Shown here piece by piece: positions 1 through 10,117 of a stretch of 64,000 nt of DNA. The DNA comes from G039954875 sp047528275 (lineage in GTDB: Bacteria; Bacteroidota; Bacteroidia; Flavobacteriales; Blattabacteriaceae): positions 558,001-622,000 of the forward strand of contig CP180023.1 in the NCBI GenBank assembly GCA_047528275.1, in the 5' to 3' direction. Position numbers and translations under genes: made by a program. The stretch's first letter is position 1; each line of letters begins with the position of its first letter. The notes under the pieces were generated by a model. That model had not been told where the DNA came from. It saw only the letters and a program-made list of their open reading frames with translations, and searched no databases.

Positions 1-30
1 TCACTGGTTCGAACCCAGTATCGCCCACCA
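1..30 (+). tRNA. 3' end of a tRNA, probably tRNA-Val (truncated by window start)
   Basis: The first 30 bases form the 3' part of a tRNA. A T-arm is visible (stem ACTGG at 3-7, loop TTCGAAC at 8-14, stem CCAGT at 15-19), followed by the acceptor strand ATCGCCC at 20-26, discriminator A and an encoded CCA at 28-30. The matching 5' acceptor would be GGGCGAT, which from memory suits a Bacteroidota tRNA-Val. The anticodon lies outside the window, so the amino-acid identity is an inference. The terminal CCACCA (25-30) can pair with TGGTGG (39-44), a possible weak 3' hairpin. Confidence 0.85.
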
Positions 31-879
31 CTTTAGAATGGTGGTAGTGAGCTATTTATATTATGAGCTTTTCTTTTTTTTTCGAAAAATTTCCTAGCTT
101 TTTCTGGTAAAATCGCCCGAATGAGGATTAGAATAAAATTTTATAAATCAGACTGTTTAAACAAATGTGGGTCAGTAAAAATCATTTAAGAACACAAGGA
201 AAAAAGCATCAGAGAAAAGTAGTTTAAAAAAATACATTTTTGGTCCCTCTGACGGTTCAAGACTTTTTGGATTGTTACAATATAAAAAAAATTAAAAAAC
301 CTTTTATGAATCTAATAGGAATAAAAAAATACTCAAGCTAATCAATAGATTCATTACCTCCTTCACCTCAGAACCATTTAAAGGATGTTTAGGTCTTATG
401 GAAGCGCTAGTAAATCAACAATATGTCTTTTTATTACAAAACCCTCATCAGTGAGAAAAAAAGTCTCCATCCTTCTCTTAAGCCTTTTCCTATAAAAAGT
501 TTTTATTGATCATCGGTTGAGCATGGTTGCCGAAAAACTAGTAATATTACATTCTCTATTAAGCCATAGAACCTCTGAATATAGAACTTATTGTCACCAT
601 ACATACAAAACTCTAGAAAATACAGCGATGCAGTTTTGAATATCAAATCTTCCAAAAAGAGAATACTATGAATAAAACGTCACTCTATGAGACTATCAGA
701 AAAAAAAATAAAGCCATCCAAAGTAGTCTTTTTCCCGAATAAAAAGTAACTATGAATAAAGCAAAATCAAATAAACTTGAAAGATTAAGAAATATAGGTT
801 ATAAATAATATTTTTTAAATTAAAAACAATAAAATATTAATATATAATAATTAAAAATAAATATAAAAGCACCATTACA
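31..879. other. No recognisable gene
   Basis: All frames are broken by frequent stops. The stretch is AT-rich. A short peptide-like run in the plus frame from about position 668 has one internal stop and no recognisable family. Nothing here supports an intact gene; it is probably decayed coding or spacer DNA. Confidence 0.5.
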
Positions 880-1236
880 AGAAAACCTATCTGTTTGTAT
901 ACAGATACAAGGGAAGCAGAGTGGCTAACGGTGCTCATGAGATCTCTATCGAAATCATAGAAAAAAGCTATAATAGGAGCATAGTGAACTTGTTAAACTT
1001 ATATCTTCCTATTTCTAATAATTGGTTTGTTCTCAATTTATGTACTGATTAATTCTTGCAAGGAATTAAAATGGATTCACTTTTTATTTAATAGATCTAC
1101 TAGTGTCACCAATTGGCGTATACTGCGGCCCAATCTGTCAAGTTTCCATACCATTAGCATGTTTCTTTCATCCACTAGATCTATCCAGACCGATCCATTA
1201 TGATTGAGCGATCCTATTCATTTGGTAACATACCTC
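880..1236 (-). pseudogene. Remnant of a serine recombinase (resolvase/invertase family)
   Basis: Read on the minus strand, positions 1227 to 1085 give an uninterrupted segment containing VWKLDRLGRSIRQLVTLVDL, the hallmark WKLDRLGRS region of small serine recombinases (Tn3 resolvase/Pin invertase family). A stop follows at the point where the family has a conserved Gly. The same frame then continues with IHFNSLQELI (family: IHFxSLxExIDT), and a DFDRDLM segment resembling the conserved EFERDLI appears further on in another frame. The N-terminal catalytic Ser region and the C-terminal helix-turn-helix are not recoverable. This is a dead mobile-element or plasmid-type recombinase. Family assignment is confident; the ends are approximate. 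Confidence 0.75.
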
Positions 1237-1439
1237 AATCCGATGATTTTTTTTAAAAAATCAATCTAAAATTAAATCATTGAATAGTAATTAAAATTTC
1301 TTTTATTAATATTTGTATATTAATAATAATATTTTATATATTTACGTATAAAAAAATAAATTTTAATAAATAACTTTATGTTGATCCCTTTTTAAAAAAA
1401 GCTCTCTCGGATTTATTTAACTTTGTCTTTTCAAATCAA

Positions 1440-2900
1440 ATAAAAAGCAAGGATGGTAAAAAAAACTATACTCGAGGAGGCGTTAAAAGAAAAATTCTAC
1501 GGAGCACGACTTAGTCTTCAACAAGACAAAAGTAGCTGAGTAGGATGACTTTTCTCTCTAGAAACATACAAAGGTGTGGAGACCTGTTCCAACCCCAACA
1601 TAGGGTAAATACGAGTATAAATCATTAAAAAAGAGTTCTATAAAAAAATGATTTAAATTAAACCAATCCCAAATACTTTTGGGACTCTCTCTGGAACAAG
1701 TTCAAAACTTACTCAGAAAGAGTAGACAAGTGTAGCATCTTGATTTTATTAGTAAGTGTACCACTTTGTTATCTCTACAAGATACTTCCTTAAGAAAAAA
1801 AAACATTCCTCTTATTTTTTGTATGGTATTATTTTTATTTTAAACATATTTTTTTCAATTTCTTTATTTGTTTAGCACTAAAAATCTTATCAACTTGTTG
1901 TTTTTCTCTGCAAGCGATGCTATAGCCCATGAATCGGTATATTCAACCTGAACTATTGGTGAATGACTTTGTATTCGCTGGACTGAGGTGCTGGGATCCT
2001 AAAGAATGATCAATAACTCTACATGCTTCTCATAGCAGATTTGGGGTTTTATCCCCTATGAAAGTATGGAGACTATTATCAGGATCGGGCATAAAAAGGC
2101 CAACCTGAGACAGGGCCTTGACGGTGGGGTGACTATGGTAAGGTAGAATTAATACTGATCTGTATATCAATCAACTATATCTACCTACTTTTCCACCAGA
2201 TATTGGACCTTTACTTTATCCACAGTGAGTGGTTTGGAAATGTTTGTCATCTTGTTTTTTCTCTTGTATTTTTTTCTGGATCCTTCCCATGAATTGGAAT
2301 ATGTTTTTTTGACCACAACAAAAAGTGGCTTCATATTTATATCGCTTGGCTCTTGATGATGTTTAGCCTCAGATCATCAGCATTCTGATAGTATACTTTG
2401 GGATCATTACAGTAGAAAAGGCTTACTGCTTTATAGTTCCTTTTGTCCCTTCTACTTACCCTCTGTAGGGTGGCCAGTAGTTTGTATATATCAACGAACC
2501 AGCAAGACCTCAAGTGCATGATCCAATTTCTCTCTCAGGGATTTAGCTCAGCTTTTGATGTGACTGGATCCTGGTGGGGATCATTTTGTTTATGTGGTTT
2601 GTGGTACCAATCCTATCTCCCGAGATCATCCATACCACGCTCTTGCAAGAAGGTTTATTTTCTCATTACTTACAATTGGTATATAAGGTCTTCACGTTTT
2701 TGACCTGTCTTATTTTTATTATACTCCTTCTCTGCTGGCTGGTATCTTGCATATGATTTTGGCGCCCGTACATCTCCTTGTTTATCCTGACCGTCTGCTT
2801 CGTTCGATATCCATCCTTATAAAGACTTGGGCTACTATATAAATGCTAGTAGGTCTAATGGCCTGTACTCAGACGTGGAGAGAACGAAAATATTCTCTCT
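1440..2900 (+). pseudogene. Decayed gene(s) of unknown family, membrane-protein-like 3' part
   Basis: Several protein-like segments lie on the plus strand in shifting frames. From the ATG at 1453, a segment reads like a soluble domain (rich in K/E, then SLETYKGVETCSNPNIG after two stops). Around 2055 a run includes IPYESMETIIRIGHKK. From 2500 to 2756 there are strongly hydrophobic helices (two open segments of 60-86 codons). The residue composition looks like former coding sequence rather than spacer, but frameshifts and stops every few dozen codons rule out an intact product. I could not assign a family, and it may be more than one gene. Confidence 0.35.
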
Positions 2901-3946
2901 TAGAAATGATACATTATGATTAATTTGAGAGAGAAGATACCCAACGATAATGGCACATCCTCAGTGTCCAAGAAACCTTATTTTACAGAAAACTTGATAA
3001 GAAAGTAAAAAAATCTTTACTTGGGTTGAGAGATGACCGATGAACACTAAAGAAAGGGGTAAAAGAAAGAGTCCAACAAACCTATAAAGATAGATATCAA
3101 ATGAAGTGGGATTTATACGTCATAGGGACAACTCGAAGATGATAAATTAAAAATCCGAGAACTCTAAAAAGAAGTCAAGGAAGAATATGAGGAAGTAAAA
3201 AAAAATTTAAAAAAAAAGAAAGAAAAAATCAAGAATAATTGATCTACAGGTTCATTCATAGAATGAATTAAAGCAAATCATAAATTGGTATCGACTAAGA
3301 TCAATTCTTTTCTTTACTCGAGCCTCTACAATGAATTTTATCTTTAACATATATATGTGGGGAGAAAACTTATTTCGAAATAAAGGCTAGCAGAAGAGCT
3401 TAAAATGATTTTGAATAACTTGTTTTATACATGGTACACCGACCTATTCTAATCTTTCTTTTTTTTGTACTTTTGATAAAATTGATAATTACATAAACTA
3501 AGCCATTCACTCCTATGGGAGTAGTTTCTTCTTGACCTTGATCACAACAGCGTTGCTAATATCAGCTAGCAGCAGTGAAAAAATCCTCACCTCGGATAAA
3601 TACATCTACAGCGACAAAATAAAAACCGACAAGGTTCCTTACATTCCTAAATGGGCCTGGGCATTGGTGGCCTTTAATATTGTTTACTTCAGGTGAAGGT
3701 ATAGAAGGGTATGTATGGGGTGGATTTAATCCTTTTCCTACTTCATTGCAGGTAGGGCGCAAGGAACTCTCTAAGTGGTAAGCTAGATTTTTCGTTAAAG
3801 GCTTCTATAATGATAGAAAAATCTAACCCTCATGTGAAGGAAGAAAAGAAAAAAGTAATTAATATCTTTTGATATTTGGTTGAGAAGATTTCAGATTCTA
3901 TGCTTGTAAAAAAAAATCATTTTCAGCATATTGTTATTTTATGAAG
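2901..3946. other. No supported gene; scattered decayed coding segments
   Basis: The region is A-rich on the plus strand (2930-3240) with a Lys/Glu-rich reading that breaks repeatedly. A short plus-strand run at about 3551-3690 contains the peptide-like IPKWAWALVAFNIVYF, followed by GYVWGGFNPFPTSL in another frame, which looks like a membrane-protein remnant. No family is recognised and no RNA gene is seen before the tmRNA. Confidence 0.35.
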
Positions 3947-4347
3947 TGGAGCTGGCGGGAATCGAACCCGCGTCCAAACAAGTAATCTATAAGATTTCTA
4001 CATACTTAGCCGGGCTTAACTTTTCGATCGTGAACTTAAGAGCACGGCGCCTTATTTACGACTTAGCCTCGTTTGGTTTCGGAAGGCTTTAGAGGCATGG
4101 ACTTTCCTATCCTTAACTTTTCCGGTACCCCTGTATCAGATGCTATAAGGCAATGCTTCTGAGGGATATCCCGCTTCTACACTTGGTGTAGGCGTGGCTT
4201 GATATGTACTCGATTTCGATATCAGGCAGCGAGAGCGTAGTTATTTTCGCCGTTTATGGTTTGTAAGGCTAGATTTACGTGCTTACCTCACTTTGCACGG
4301 TATGCTTACTTATACATTGACCTTGGTGTCAAATCCAATTCAGCCCC
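3947..4347 (-). ncRNA. ssrA: tmRNA (transfer-messenger RNA)
   Basis: On the minus strand the RNA starts with GGGGCTG (4347-4341) and ends with the tRNA-like T-arm and acceptor (GGTTCGATTCC loop region, ending CAGCTCC plus discriminator A at 3947); the two ends pair as the acceptor stem. CCA is not encoded. The 401-nt length is normal. The resume codon GGC at 4251-4249 opens a tag reading GENNYALAA followed by TGA (4224-4222), the form known from Bacteroidota. It rescues ribosomes stalled on broken mRNAs and marks the products for proteolysis, a useful role in a genome with many damaged genes. Only the start of the SmpB-dependent system is here; smpB is not in the window. Confidence 0.95.
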
Positions 4348-4395
4348 GTATTTTCAATTCAATGAATTTAAACTTGAGCAGTAGCAGACAGGGAT

Positions 4396-4404
4396 GCAAA
4401 TATA
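4396..4404 (-). promoter_or_regulatory. Promoter -7 box upstream of ssrA
   Basis: The minus strand carries TATATTTGC, matching the Bacteroidota -7 consensus TAnnTTTGC, about 48 nt upstream of the mature tmRNA 5' end. The gap would be a processed leader. No convincing -33 TTTG box is seen. Confidence 0.45.
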
Positions 4405-4525
4405 CATTATTTACCCATGATAAGGTGGGAAAACATACCTTTGATGCCAAAGATTAAGTGTTTTTATTTATTGAGTATATTTTGTAAAAAAAAGGAGGAA
4501 AAGTATTTCTCTGACCTGTTCTAGA

Positions 4526-5374
4526 ATGAGCAAAAAATTCCCTAAATCTGTGAGGTATTCTTTAAGTGTTGTCTTAGGTATAGCTAGTGCAGCCTTTGGC
4601 TTAGAGAGTTTTTTGGTCCCTAATTCTTTTATTGATGGTGGTATTACGGGGATATCTTTATTGCTCGATACGATTACTCCTTGGAAGTTGCAATTCTTTT
4701 TAGTGTCTTTGAATATACCATTCATCATATTGGGATACAGTCAGATAGGTAAAGATTTTGCAGTGAAAACTTTTATTGCAATTTTGGGATTGGCCTTGAT
4801 ATTAATTTTTGTCCATTTTCCTTTGATCACTAATGATAAGTTGTTGGCAGCAGTCTTTGGTGGGTTTTTTCTCGGTGTTGGCATTGGGTTAGCTATTCGT
4901 GGAGGTGCTGTTTTGGACGGGACAGAGGTTTTTGCCATTTATCTGAGTAAGAAGATAGGTTTTTCTGTCAGTGACATCATTATGATGATCAACGTCGTGA
5001 TATTTCTGGTAGCTGCTTTTGTGCTTTCTGTAGAATCTGCTTTGTATTCTATACTCACTTATTTGCTAGCAGCTAAGACTATTGATTTTGTTATTGATGG
5101 TCTGGAAGAATATACCAACGTGACGATCGTGACTGAAAAGTCTATCGAAATGCATCAAATGATCGTCCAAAAACTCGGTTGGGGTGTGACGATTTACAGC
5201 GGTAAGAGTGGATATTCTTTGAAAGATTTGGAGATCTTATGTATCGTCATCACCCGCTTGGAGATTGCCCGGTTGAAAAACGAGATCGAACAAATAGATC
5301 CACATGCATTTGTCATCACTCAGAGCGTCAAAGATGTCCGTGGTGGTATGGTCAAAAAAAAAGCATTTCATTAA
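4526..5374 (+). CDS. YitT family membrane protein (DUF161/DUF2179)
   Basis: This 282-residue protein has five to six hydrophobic helices in the first 190 residues and a soluble C-terminal domain (about 200-275). The glycine-rich motifs GGITGISLLL (residues 38-47) and GGAVLDGTEV (near 126-135) are typical of the YitT/DUF161 domain, and the C-terminal part fits DUF2179. Members are conserved inner-membrane proteins of unknown transport role. The ATG at 4526 follows an AGGAGG-like stretch at 4493-4499, unusual in this low-Shine-Dalgarno lineage but about 26 nt upstream and so perhaps irrelevant. It stands alone between tmRNA (opposite strand) and a dead receptor gene. Confidence 0.85.
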   Translation: MSKKFPKSVRYSLSVVLGIASAAFGLESFLVPNSFIDGGITGISLLLDTITPWKLQFFLVSLNIPFIILGYSQIGKDFAVKTFIAILGLALILIFVHFPLITNDKLLAAVFGGFFLGVGIGLAIRGGAVLDGTEVFAIYLSKKIGFSVSDIIMMINVVIFLVAAFVLSVESALYSILTYLLAAKTIDFVIDGLEEYTNVTIVTEKSIEMHQMIVQKLGWGVTIYSGKSGYSLKDLEILCIVITRLEIARLKNEIEQIDPHAFVITQSVKDVRGGMVKKKAFH

Positions 5375-5446
5375 AATCCTTTTTCATCTTGTAATGTTTC
5401 AGAAAGTAAGGTGTCTATGAAATCGTACTAAATCAAAAAGGGATCA

Positions 5447-7741
5447 ATGAACTGGATGACTTCCTTATTTTTTTGCTGATTTTTCTTCTATGATATGCTC
5501 AGGAAAAAAGTATTAAAATCACAGAATAATTGTTGGATAAAGAACCTTCTACGTTGCTCCTGTATATCAGTCTGGAGTTGAGAAATGATCAAAATAAGGT
5601 TGTTACTGGAGGGTTGAGCAATGAGTAAGGTGTTTTTCCATTAGTCCATTTGGGTAAGAGTATTTATGTATTTGAAGTAGCTTTTTCAGATTTTAAGATC
5701 TACCGAAAGACCGTCATGTTGGATTCTGGTACATTGAATCCGGGTAAGATTTATTTGCAAATCGATCAACCCTTGAAGGAAGTCGTCAAGATGGGCGAGT
5801 GTACCACTATCGTGAATAAGATAGCCCCCCCCGCGTAAGTAGTTCATGTGGGTAAAGATCTGATCTTAGCTGGTTTCTAATACCATTGATGTGCTTAATA
5901 ATCTACCTTCCCTACGCGTAGACCGGCAAAGTTGTCAGGTGAATCTTCGCGGCAATTTCAATGTACTGGTGTTGGTCGATGAAAAACCATCGAATATTCC
6001 TCTCGATCAATTCTTAAAATACTTGTATTCCAATACCATCGACAAGATTGAGATTATCACCAACCATTCGGTCAAATATAATCTAGAGGGTAATTCAGGT
6101 ATTTTGAATATCATCCTCAAAAAAGACCGACAGAAAGGTTATTATATCAGTCTAAACATTGGTTGAGAATATGGCGAGAGGATGCGTTATAGTAACTCCC
6201 TCAATGAGAATTTCAATAGGAGTAATTTAAATTTATTCACCTATTATATTACAAACTTTTATAAGTAAATATTTCTCATGCGAATAGACTACCTATCGGA
6301 TCGTATGAATAAAAAAGCAAGTACTTTTCAGAAAATCTGCCTTATATGGTTAAAGCAAGCTTTGACTACTATATCAACGATGAGAGGTATTTTGACTGTC
6401 TCCACCTTACAAAATATATCTTCAAGTAAGCCTACAGAGTCTGTCCTGTTGAATCATTAAGACACTAACTGTGGTGTAGGAAAGAGAATGGTAAAATTTG
6501 AGTACAAAGGATTACAACCAAGACTATACCCTAAATTTTAAACATGATTTTGATAAAAATGGGCACGAGTTAGTTCTCAATTCGGTCTAGTTTTATTCAC
6601 GGAATATTATAAATAGGTTGGCAAGTGAATTTTTGATTCGGGAAAATATTAGCTCAAAAAAAAACAACCTCTTCAAGTCTAATTGGATTATACTCTTCCT
6701 TTTCAGAGAAGGCCAAATTAGAGATAGCTCCTCAATATCGCCGCAGAAATTTCAATACATACTATGTTTCTATCTTATTGGAAGGTAATCAATTTGACTT
6801 TTCTTGAGACATTTATTCCTCTTAATCTGACTTATGCAAGTAGATTGGGTAACAGGGGTTGGAAGTTGGGCTTACGGGGTGAATACGTTAAAGAACAGGG
6901 TCTATCAGGTAGAAATGTTTGTTTAGAAAAGAGTTATTTTTTCCTGTATCCTTCGGCACATCTCACCTATGATTTGACTCCAAAGAACCAATTTTCATTG
7001 AATTACAGCCGACTGGTAATCCGTCCTAGTATGTTTCAGATTAATCTAAGTCCGCTTTCAACTTTTCAACGTAAAGCAAGTCGGTAATTCTAATCTAAAA
7101 CCTGAATATACCCATTCAATTGAGTAGGTATATTTGTATCGGTTTGCAAAAGGAGATATCAGTCCAGTCTATTTTACCATTTGACGCGTGATGTGATTAA
7201 ATAGGTTCTGAAGGAAGACTTACAAGGTCCCAATGTTCTGGTATGGGGTTATGGTAATTATACTCAAAGTTCATCTTATGGATTGGAAATCAATAGCACT
7301 TTTCCTCTTTGAAAATGGTATTCTTTGAATGGTGGTTTTGAATTCTACAGCTCTCAACAGAGAGATCTTGAAGGACCACAGATATAATTTTTTTCATAAT
7401 ATGGTCTGCGCGTTTTGCAGCATGAATTTAAACTCCCGAAAGGGATCGTCTTACAGCTCTCTGGACTATACTTTTTGCATCAAGACTTTCTGCATGCTAA
7501 TGTAGCACTTATGGTAAAAGTAGACTTGGTTCTATGTAAAACATATTTTAATGGAAAGGGGAGTATTAGTTTTTAATTTAACGATTTATTTAGAACCTTT
7601 TATCAACGAATCAACGTTGTACGGCCCTTCAGGGAATACCTTCATATGTTGGTTTTTTTTTATAATTTTAACGATAAGTACAGGAAATGGGAGATCAGTC
7701 GAGACAAGAACAAGAAAAAATCTATAAATATTGAAATTTAA
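5447..7741 (+). pseudogene. Dead TonB-dependent receptor-like outer-membrane protein
   Basis: Segments in changing frames reproduce the family order: a carboxypeptidase-regulatory-like domain (5510-5790, with VVTGGLSNE and a following FSDFKIYRKTVMLDS), then a plug domain (5891-6166, with VLVLVDEKPSN, KIEIITNHSVKYNLEGNSG and ILNIILKKDRQKGYY), then beta-barrel strands (6170-7741, e.g. FSLNYSRLVIRPSMFQ). This order matches the Bacteroidota TonB-dependent receptors with an OMP_b-brl_3 barrel. At least six stops and several shifts are present, including a C8 run at 5825-5832. It would once have imported a substrate using the ExbB/ExbD/TonB machinery encoded about 8 kb downstream. The substrate cannot be inferred. 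Confidence 0.85.
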
Positions 7742-7807
7742 TAAATAATCCATCGAAGTATTTTTGAAACGACATATTCTATACAGATCGATCTACAAGT
7801 GGATGAA

Positions 7808-8419
7808 TCAGAATTTGTATCCTACGCTGAGTAGGAGCATTGATGGACGGTTTTCCATCGAAAAATTTGAGTTTGTCCTCCTTTGCACAAAGAGGATCCC
7901 CACTTTGGATAGACCTCTTTCCCAACGTATATCAAGGGTAAATTTTGAAATATCTACTCCAATGCAGAACTGTAAGCCCATGTTGAAGATGTCGGATTTG
8001 TAATTTTTGACTTCATCCAAGATGGCTTTGCCGTCTAGATTGACGGAGAATACAGGACCTGCATAGAGGTGTAACAAGTAGAATATCCGAGTACCTACTA
8101 ATAGAGGGAGATCCAATCTGAAAATTTTCGATTGGAAAGTACTCCCTTCTTTTGATTTGTATTCGTGAGAGAAATGGCTGAATACCAACTCAGGTTGTAG
8201 ATAAGTCAATGGAAGTCTGATCCGAGCAAATCCACCGATTTGCCAACCGATATTGCCATGACCATTGTCGTCGTACACTTTTCCAACGTCTTGAGAGACT
8301 TTAGATAACTTCCCCTGAAAATTGTAAAACATACCTCCTCTGATCCCATAAGAGATGGTCTGGCAAGTACCCCAAATGCCAAAGCATAAGATAATTATGG
8401 AAAAATTGAGTTTTTTCAT
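7808..8419 (-). CDS. Outer-membrane beta-barrel protein (porin-like family)
   Basis: The 203-residue product begins with a signal peptide (MKKLNFSIIILCFGIWGTCQ, cleavage probably after residue 20). Alternating hydrophobic/polar strands follow, ending in VGYKF, the terminal aromatic expected of an outer-membrane barrel. It resembles the OMP_b-brl_2/PorT-like small barrels of Bacteroidota. Its ATG overlaps the stop of mlaF (ATGA), so it is translationally coupled to the lipid transporter. This context suggests, but does not prove, a role at the outer-membrane end of lipid trafficking. Sequence alone gives no substrate. Confidence 0.7.
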   Translation of the reverse strand: MKKLNFSIIILCFGIWGTCQTISYGIRGGMFYNFQGKLSKVSQDVGKVYDDNGHGNIGWQIGGFARIRLPLTYLQPELVFSHFSHEYKSKEGSTFQSKIFRLDLPLLVGTRIFYLLHLYAGPVFSVNLDGKAILDEVKNYKSDIFNMGLQFCIGVDISKFTLDIRWERGLSKVGILFVQRRTNSNFSMENRPSMLLLSVGYKF

Positions 8420-9198
8420 ATATTGATAGGCTTGAATTCGTTTTTCAAAAGACTATGGCGGATCCTTTGAAATAAGTTGGAAGAGTATACAAAATCGATT
8501 ACTACTTGATTGTCTGTATTCAAAATTTCTGTAGCATTACCCTCCCATGCTTTAAAACCATCTTTGAGAAAAATGATCTTTTCTCCGATCTCCATGACCG
8601 AATTCATATCATGGGTATTGATGATGGTCGTGGTATTGTATTCTCGAGTGAGCTCATGGATGAGGTTGTCGATCACGATGGCCGTCTTAGGATCCAATCC
8701 TGAGTTAGGCTCGTCACAGAATAAAAATTTAGGATTATTCACGATAGCACGAGCAATAGCCACGCGTTTTTGCATACCACCAGAGAGTTCCGAGGGATAT
8801 TTGTGATGTGCTTCTTTTAGCCTGACCCGTTCCAATACCTGGTCTACTTTGTTCTTCATCTCGTGTTCGGATTGGTGGGTAAACATCGTCAAGGGGAATA
8901 AGATATTTTCCGCTACAGTCATCGAGTCAAATAAAGCACTTCCCTGAAAGACTGTACCAATCTTTGCCCGGAGAGCCTTCCGCCGATAAAAATCCATATC
9001 CCGATTATTGATCCCCTCATAAAATATCTCTCCAAAGGAAGGCTCTATCAAGCCCAAAAGGCATTTGAGAAAAACGGTTTTACCCGAGCCACTTTGCCCA
9101 ATGATCAGATTGGTTTTACCTTGCTCGAAAGCTACAGAGATGCCCTTGAGCACCTCGATCTCCTGAAAAGATTTTTTTAGATTATGTACCTCTATCAT
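8416..9198 (-). CDS. mlaF: ABC transporter ATPase, MlaF-like (phospholipid transport)
   Basis: This 260-residue ATPase has Walker A GQSGSGKT (about 34-41), the signature LSGGMQKRVAIARA (about 138-151), Walker B FLFCDEPNSGLDP and the H-loop INTHDM. The MQKR variant of the signature loop is characteristic of the MlaF/Mkl subfamily, which drives retrograde or intermembrane phospholipid transport with MlaE. Its ATG overlaps the mlaE stop (ATGA at 9201-9196), and its own stop overlaps the next gene. All nucleotide-binding motifs are intact. MlaD is not adjacent here. Confidence 0.9.
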   Translation of the reverse strand: MIEVHNLKKSFQEIEVLKGISVAFEQGKTNLIIGQSGSGKTVFLKCLLGLIEPSFGEIFYEGINNRDMDFYRRKALRAKIGTVFQGSALFDSMTVAENILFPLTMFTHQSEHEMKNKVDQVLERVRLKEAHHKYPSELSGGMQKRVAIARAIVNNPKFLFCDEPNSGLDPKTAIVIDNLIHELTREYNTTTIINTHDMNSVMEIGEKIIFLKDGFKAWEGNATEILNTDNQVVIDFVYSSNLFQRIRHSLLKNEFKPINI

Positions 9199-9944
9199 CA
9201 GCTAAGCATTATTTGGGTAATCAATAAGTCTAGTACGATGATCAATATACAAGTCCACACCACAGCCTGGGTGCTCGCCTTACCTACTTCCAGAGAACCA
9301 CCTTTGACAAAATATCCAAAGTAGGCTGGGATCGTGGCGATTATAAAGGAAAAGACGATGGTCTTCACAATACAATACCAATAAAAAAACAATGTATTTT
9401 GCATCTGGATCCCTATGATGTATTCTGCACTAGACCAGTTACCGGTGACCTCTCCAGAGATCCATCCACCAAAGAGGCCCAAAGATAAGCTGATCAGGAT
9501 CAATAAGGGATTGAAAAGTACACAGGCGATGATTTTGGGTAGGATCAAAAAAGAAGCCGAATTAACCCCCATGACCTCCAAAGCATCGATCTGTTCAGTA
9601 GTACGCATAGTACCAATGCTCGAAGCGATGAATGATCCCACCTTCCCAGCCAGGATAATTGAAATCATTGTCGGAGAAAACTCCAAGATCAAGATCATTT
9701 TCGTAGCGTGACCAATGTAATCGTTGGGTATGGGCAATGCTGAACCTTTGATATTGTTGTACATCTGTATGGCTACCACTGCCCCCATAAATATCGATAT
9801 AAATACTACAATTCCTAATGAACTGGATCCTAAGTCATTGATATCACGTAGTATCATCTTAGTATAAATCCTACTTTTTTCCGGTTTTTTGAAAACTTTG
9901 CTCAATAGTAAAAAGTATCGGCCAATATTTTTTAGTGTAGGCAT
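9198..9944 (-). CDS. mlaE: MlaE family ABC transporter permease
   Basis: The 248-residue protein shows five hydrophobic segments and the diagnostic MlaE motif GTMRTTEQIDALEVMGVN (about residues 131-148), the coupling region that contacts MlaF. It is the inner-membrane permease of the Mla-type system that maintains outer-membrane lipid asymmetry. It is the first gene of the three-gene minus-strand operon mlaE-mlaF-barrel protein, with 4-nt overlaps at each junction. The 173-bp gap to the divergent guaB should hold promoters for both directions. Confidence 0.9.
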   Translation of the reverse strand: MPTLKNIGRYFLLLSKVFKKPEKSRIYTKMILRDINDLGSSSLGIVVFISIFMGAVVAIQMYNNIKGSALPIPNDYIGHATKMILILEFSPTMISIILAGKVGSFIASSIGTMRTTEQIDALEVMGVNSASFLILPKIIACVLFNPLLILISLSLGLFGGWISGEVTGNWSSAEYIIGIQMQNTLFFYWYCIVKTIVFSFIIATIPAYFGYFVKGGSLEVGKASTQAVVWTCILIIVLDLLITQIMLS

Positions 9945-10095
9945 GCCTGCTCTTATCCCTTGGCTAAGGTAATTTTTTTACATCAATCTAGCAGTTATTC
10001 AGATAAACCAATTGAGATGAATCATGCCCAATCTCTCTAAACCGGAATGGTCGGATGATTTTCTTAGAGGGAGTCTCTTGTCTCCTTATTATCAT

Positions 10096-10103
10096 TAAAT
10101 TTG
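10096..10103 (+). promoter_or_regulatory. Putative -7 box of guaB
   Basis: TAAATTTG matches TAnnTTTG and ends 14 nt before the guaB ATG at 10118. A TTG at 10078-10080 is only 15 nt upstream, shorter than the usual spacer. This is a tentative call. Confidence 0.3.
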
Positions 10104-10117
10104 TTTGGCAAAAAGCT

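Noticed and set aside
914..1000. tRNA-Ser/Leu-like opening (GGAAGCAGAGTGGCTAACGG)
   Set aside because: No cloverleaf can be completed: there is no T-arm or matching acceptor 3' strand within 100 bases, and the stretch overlaps the decayed 3' part of the recombinase remnant.
1667..1684. Hairpin TCCCAAA/TTTGGGA as a terminator
   Set aside because: It is perfect but no T-run follows and no intact gene precedes it.
10055..10117. Longer N-terminus for guaB
   Set aside because: The added 21 residues are hydrophobic and absent from the family; a TAnnTTTG box lies inside that stretch.
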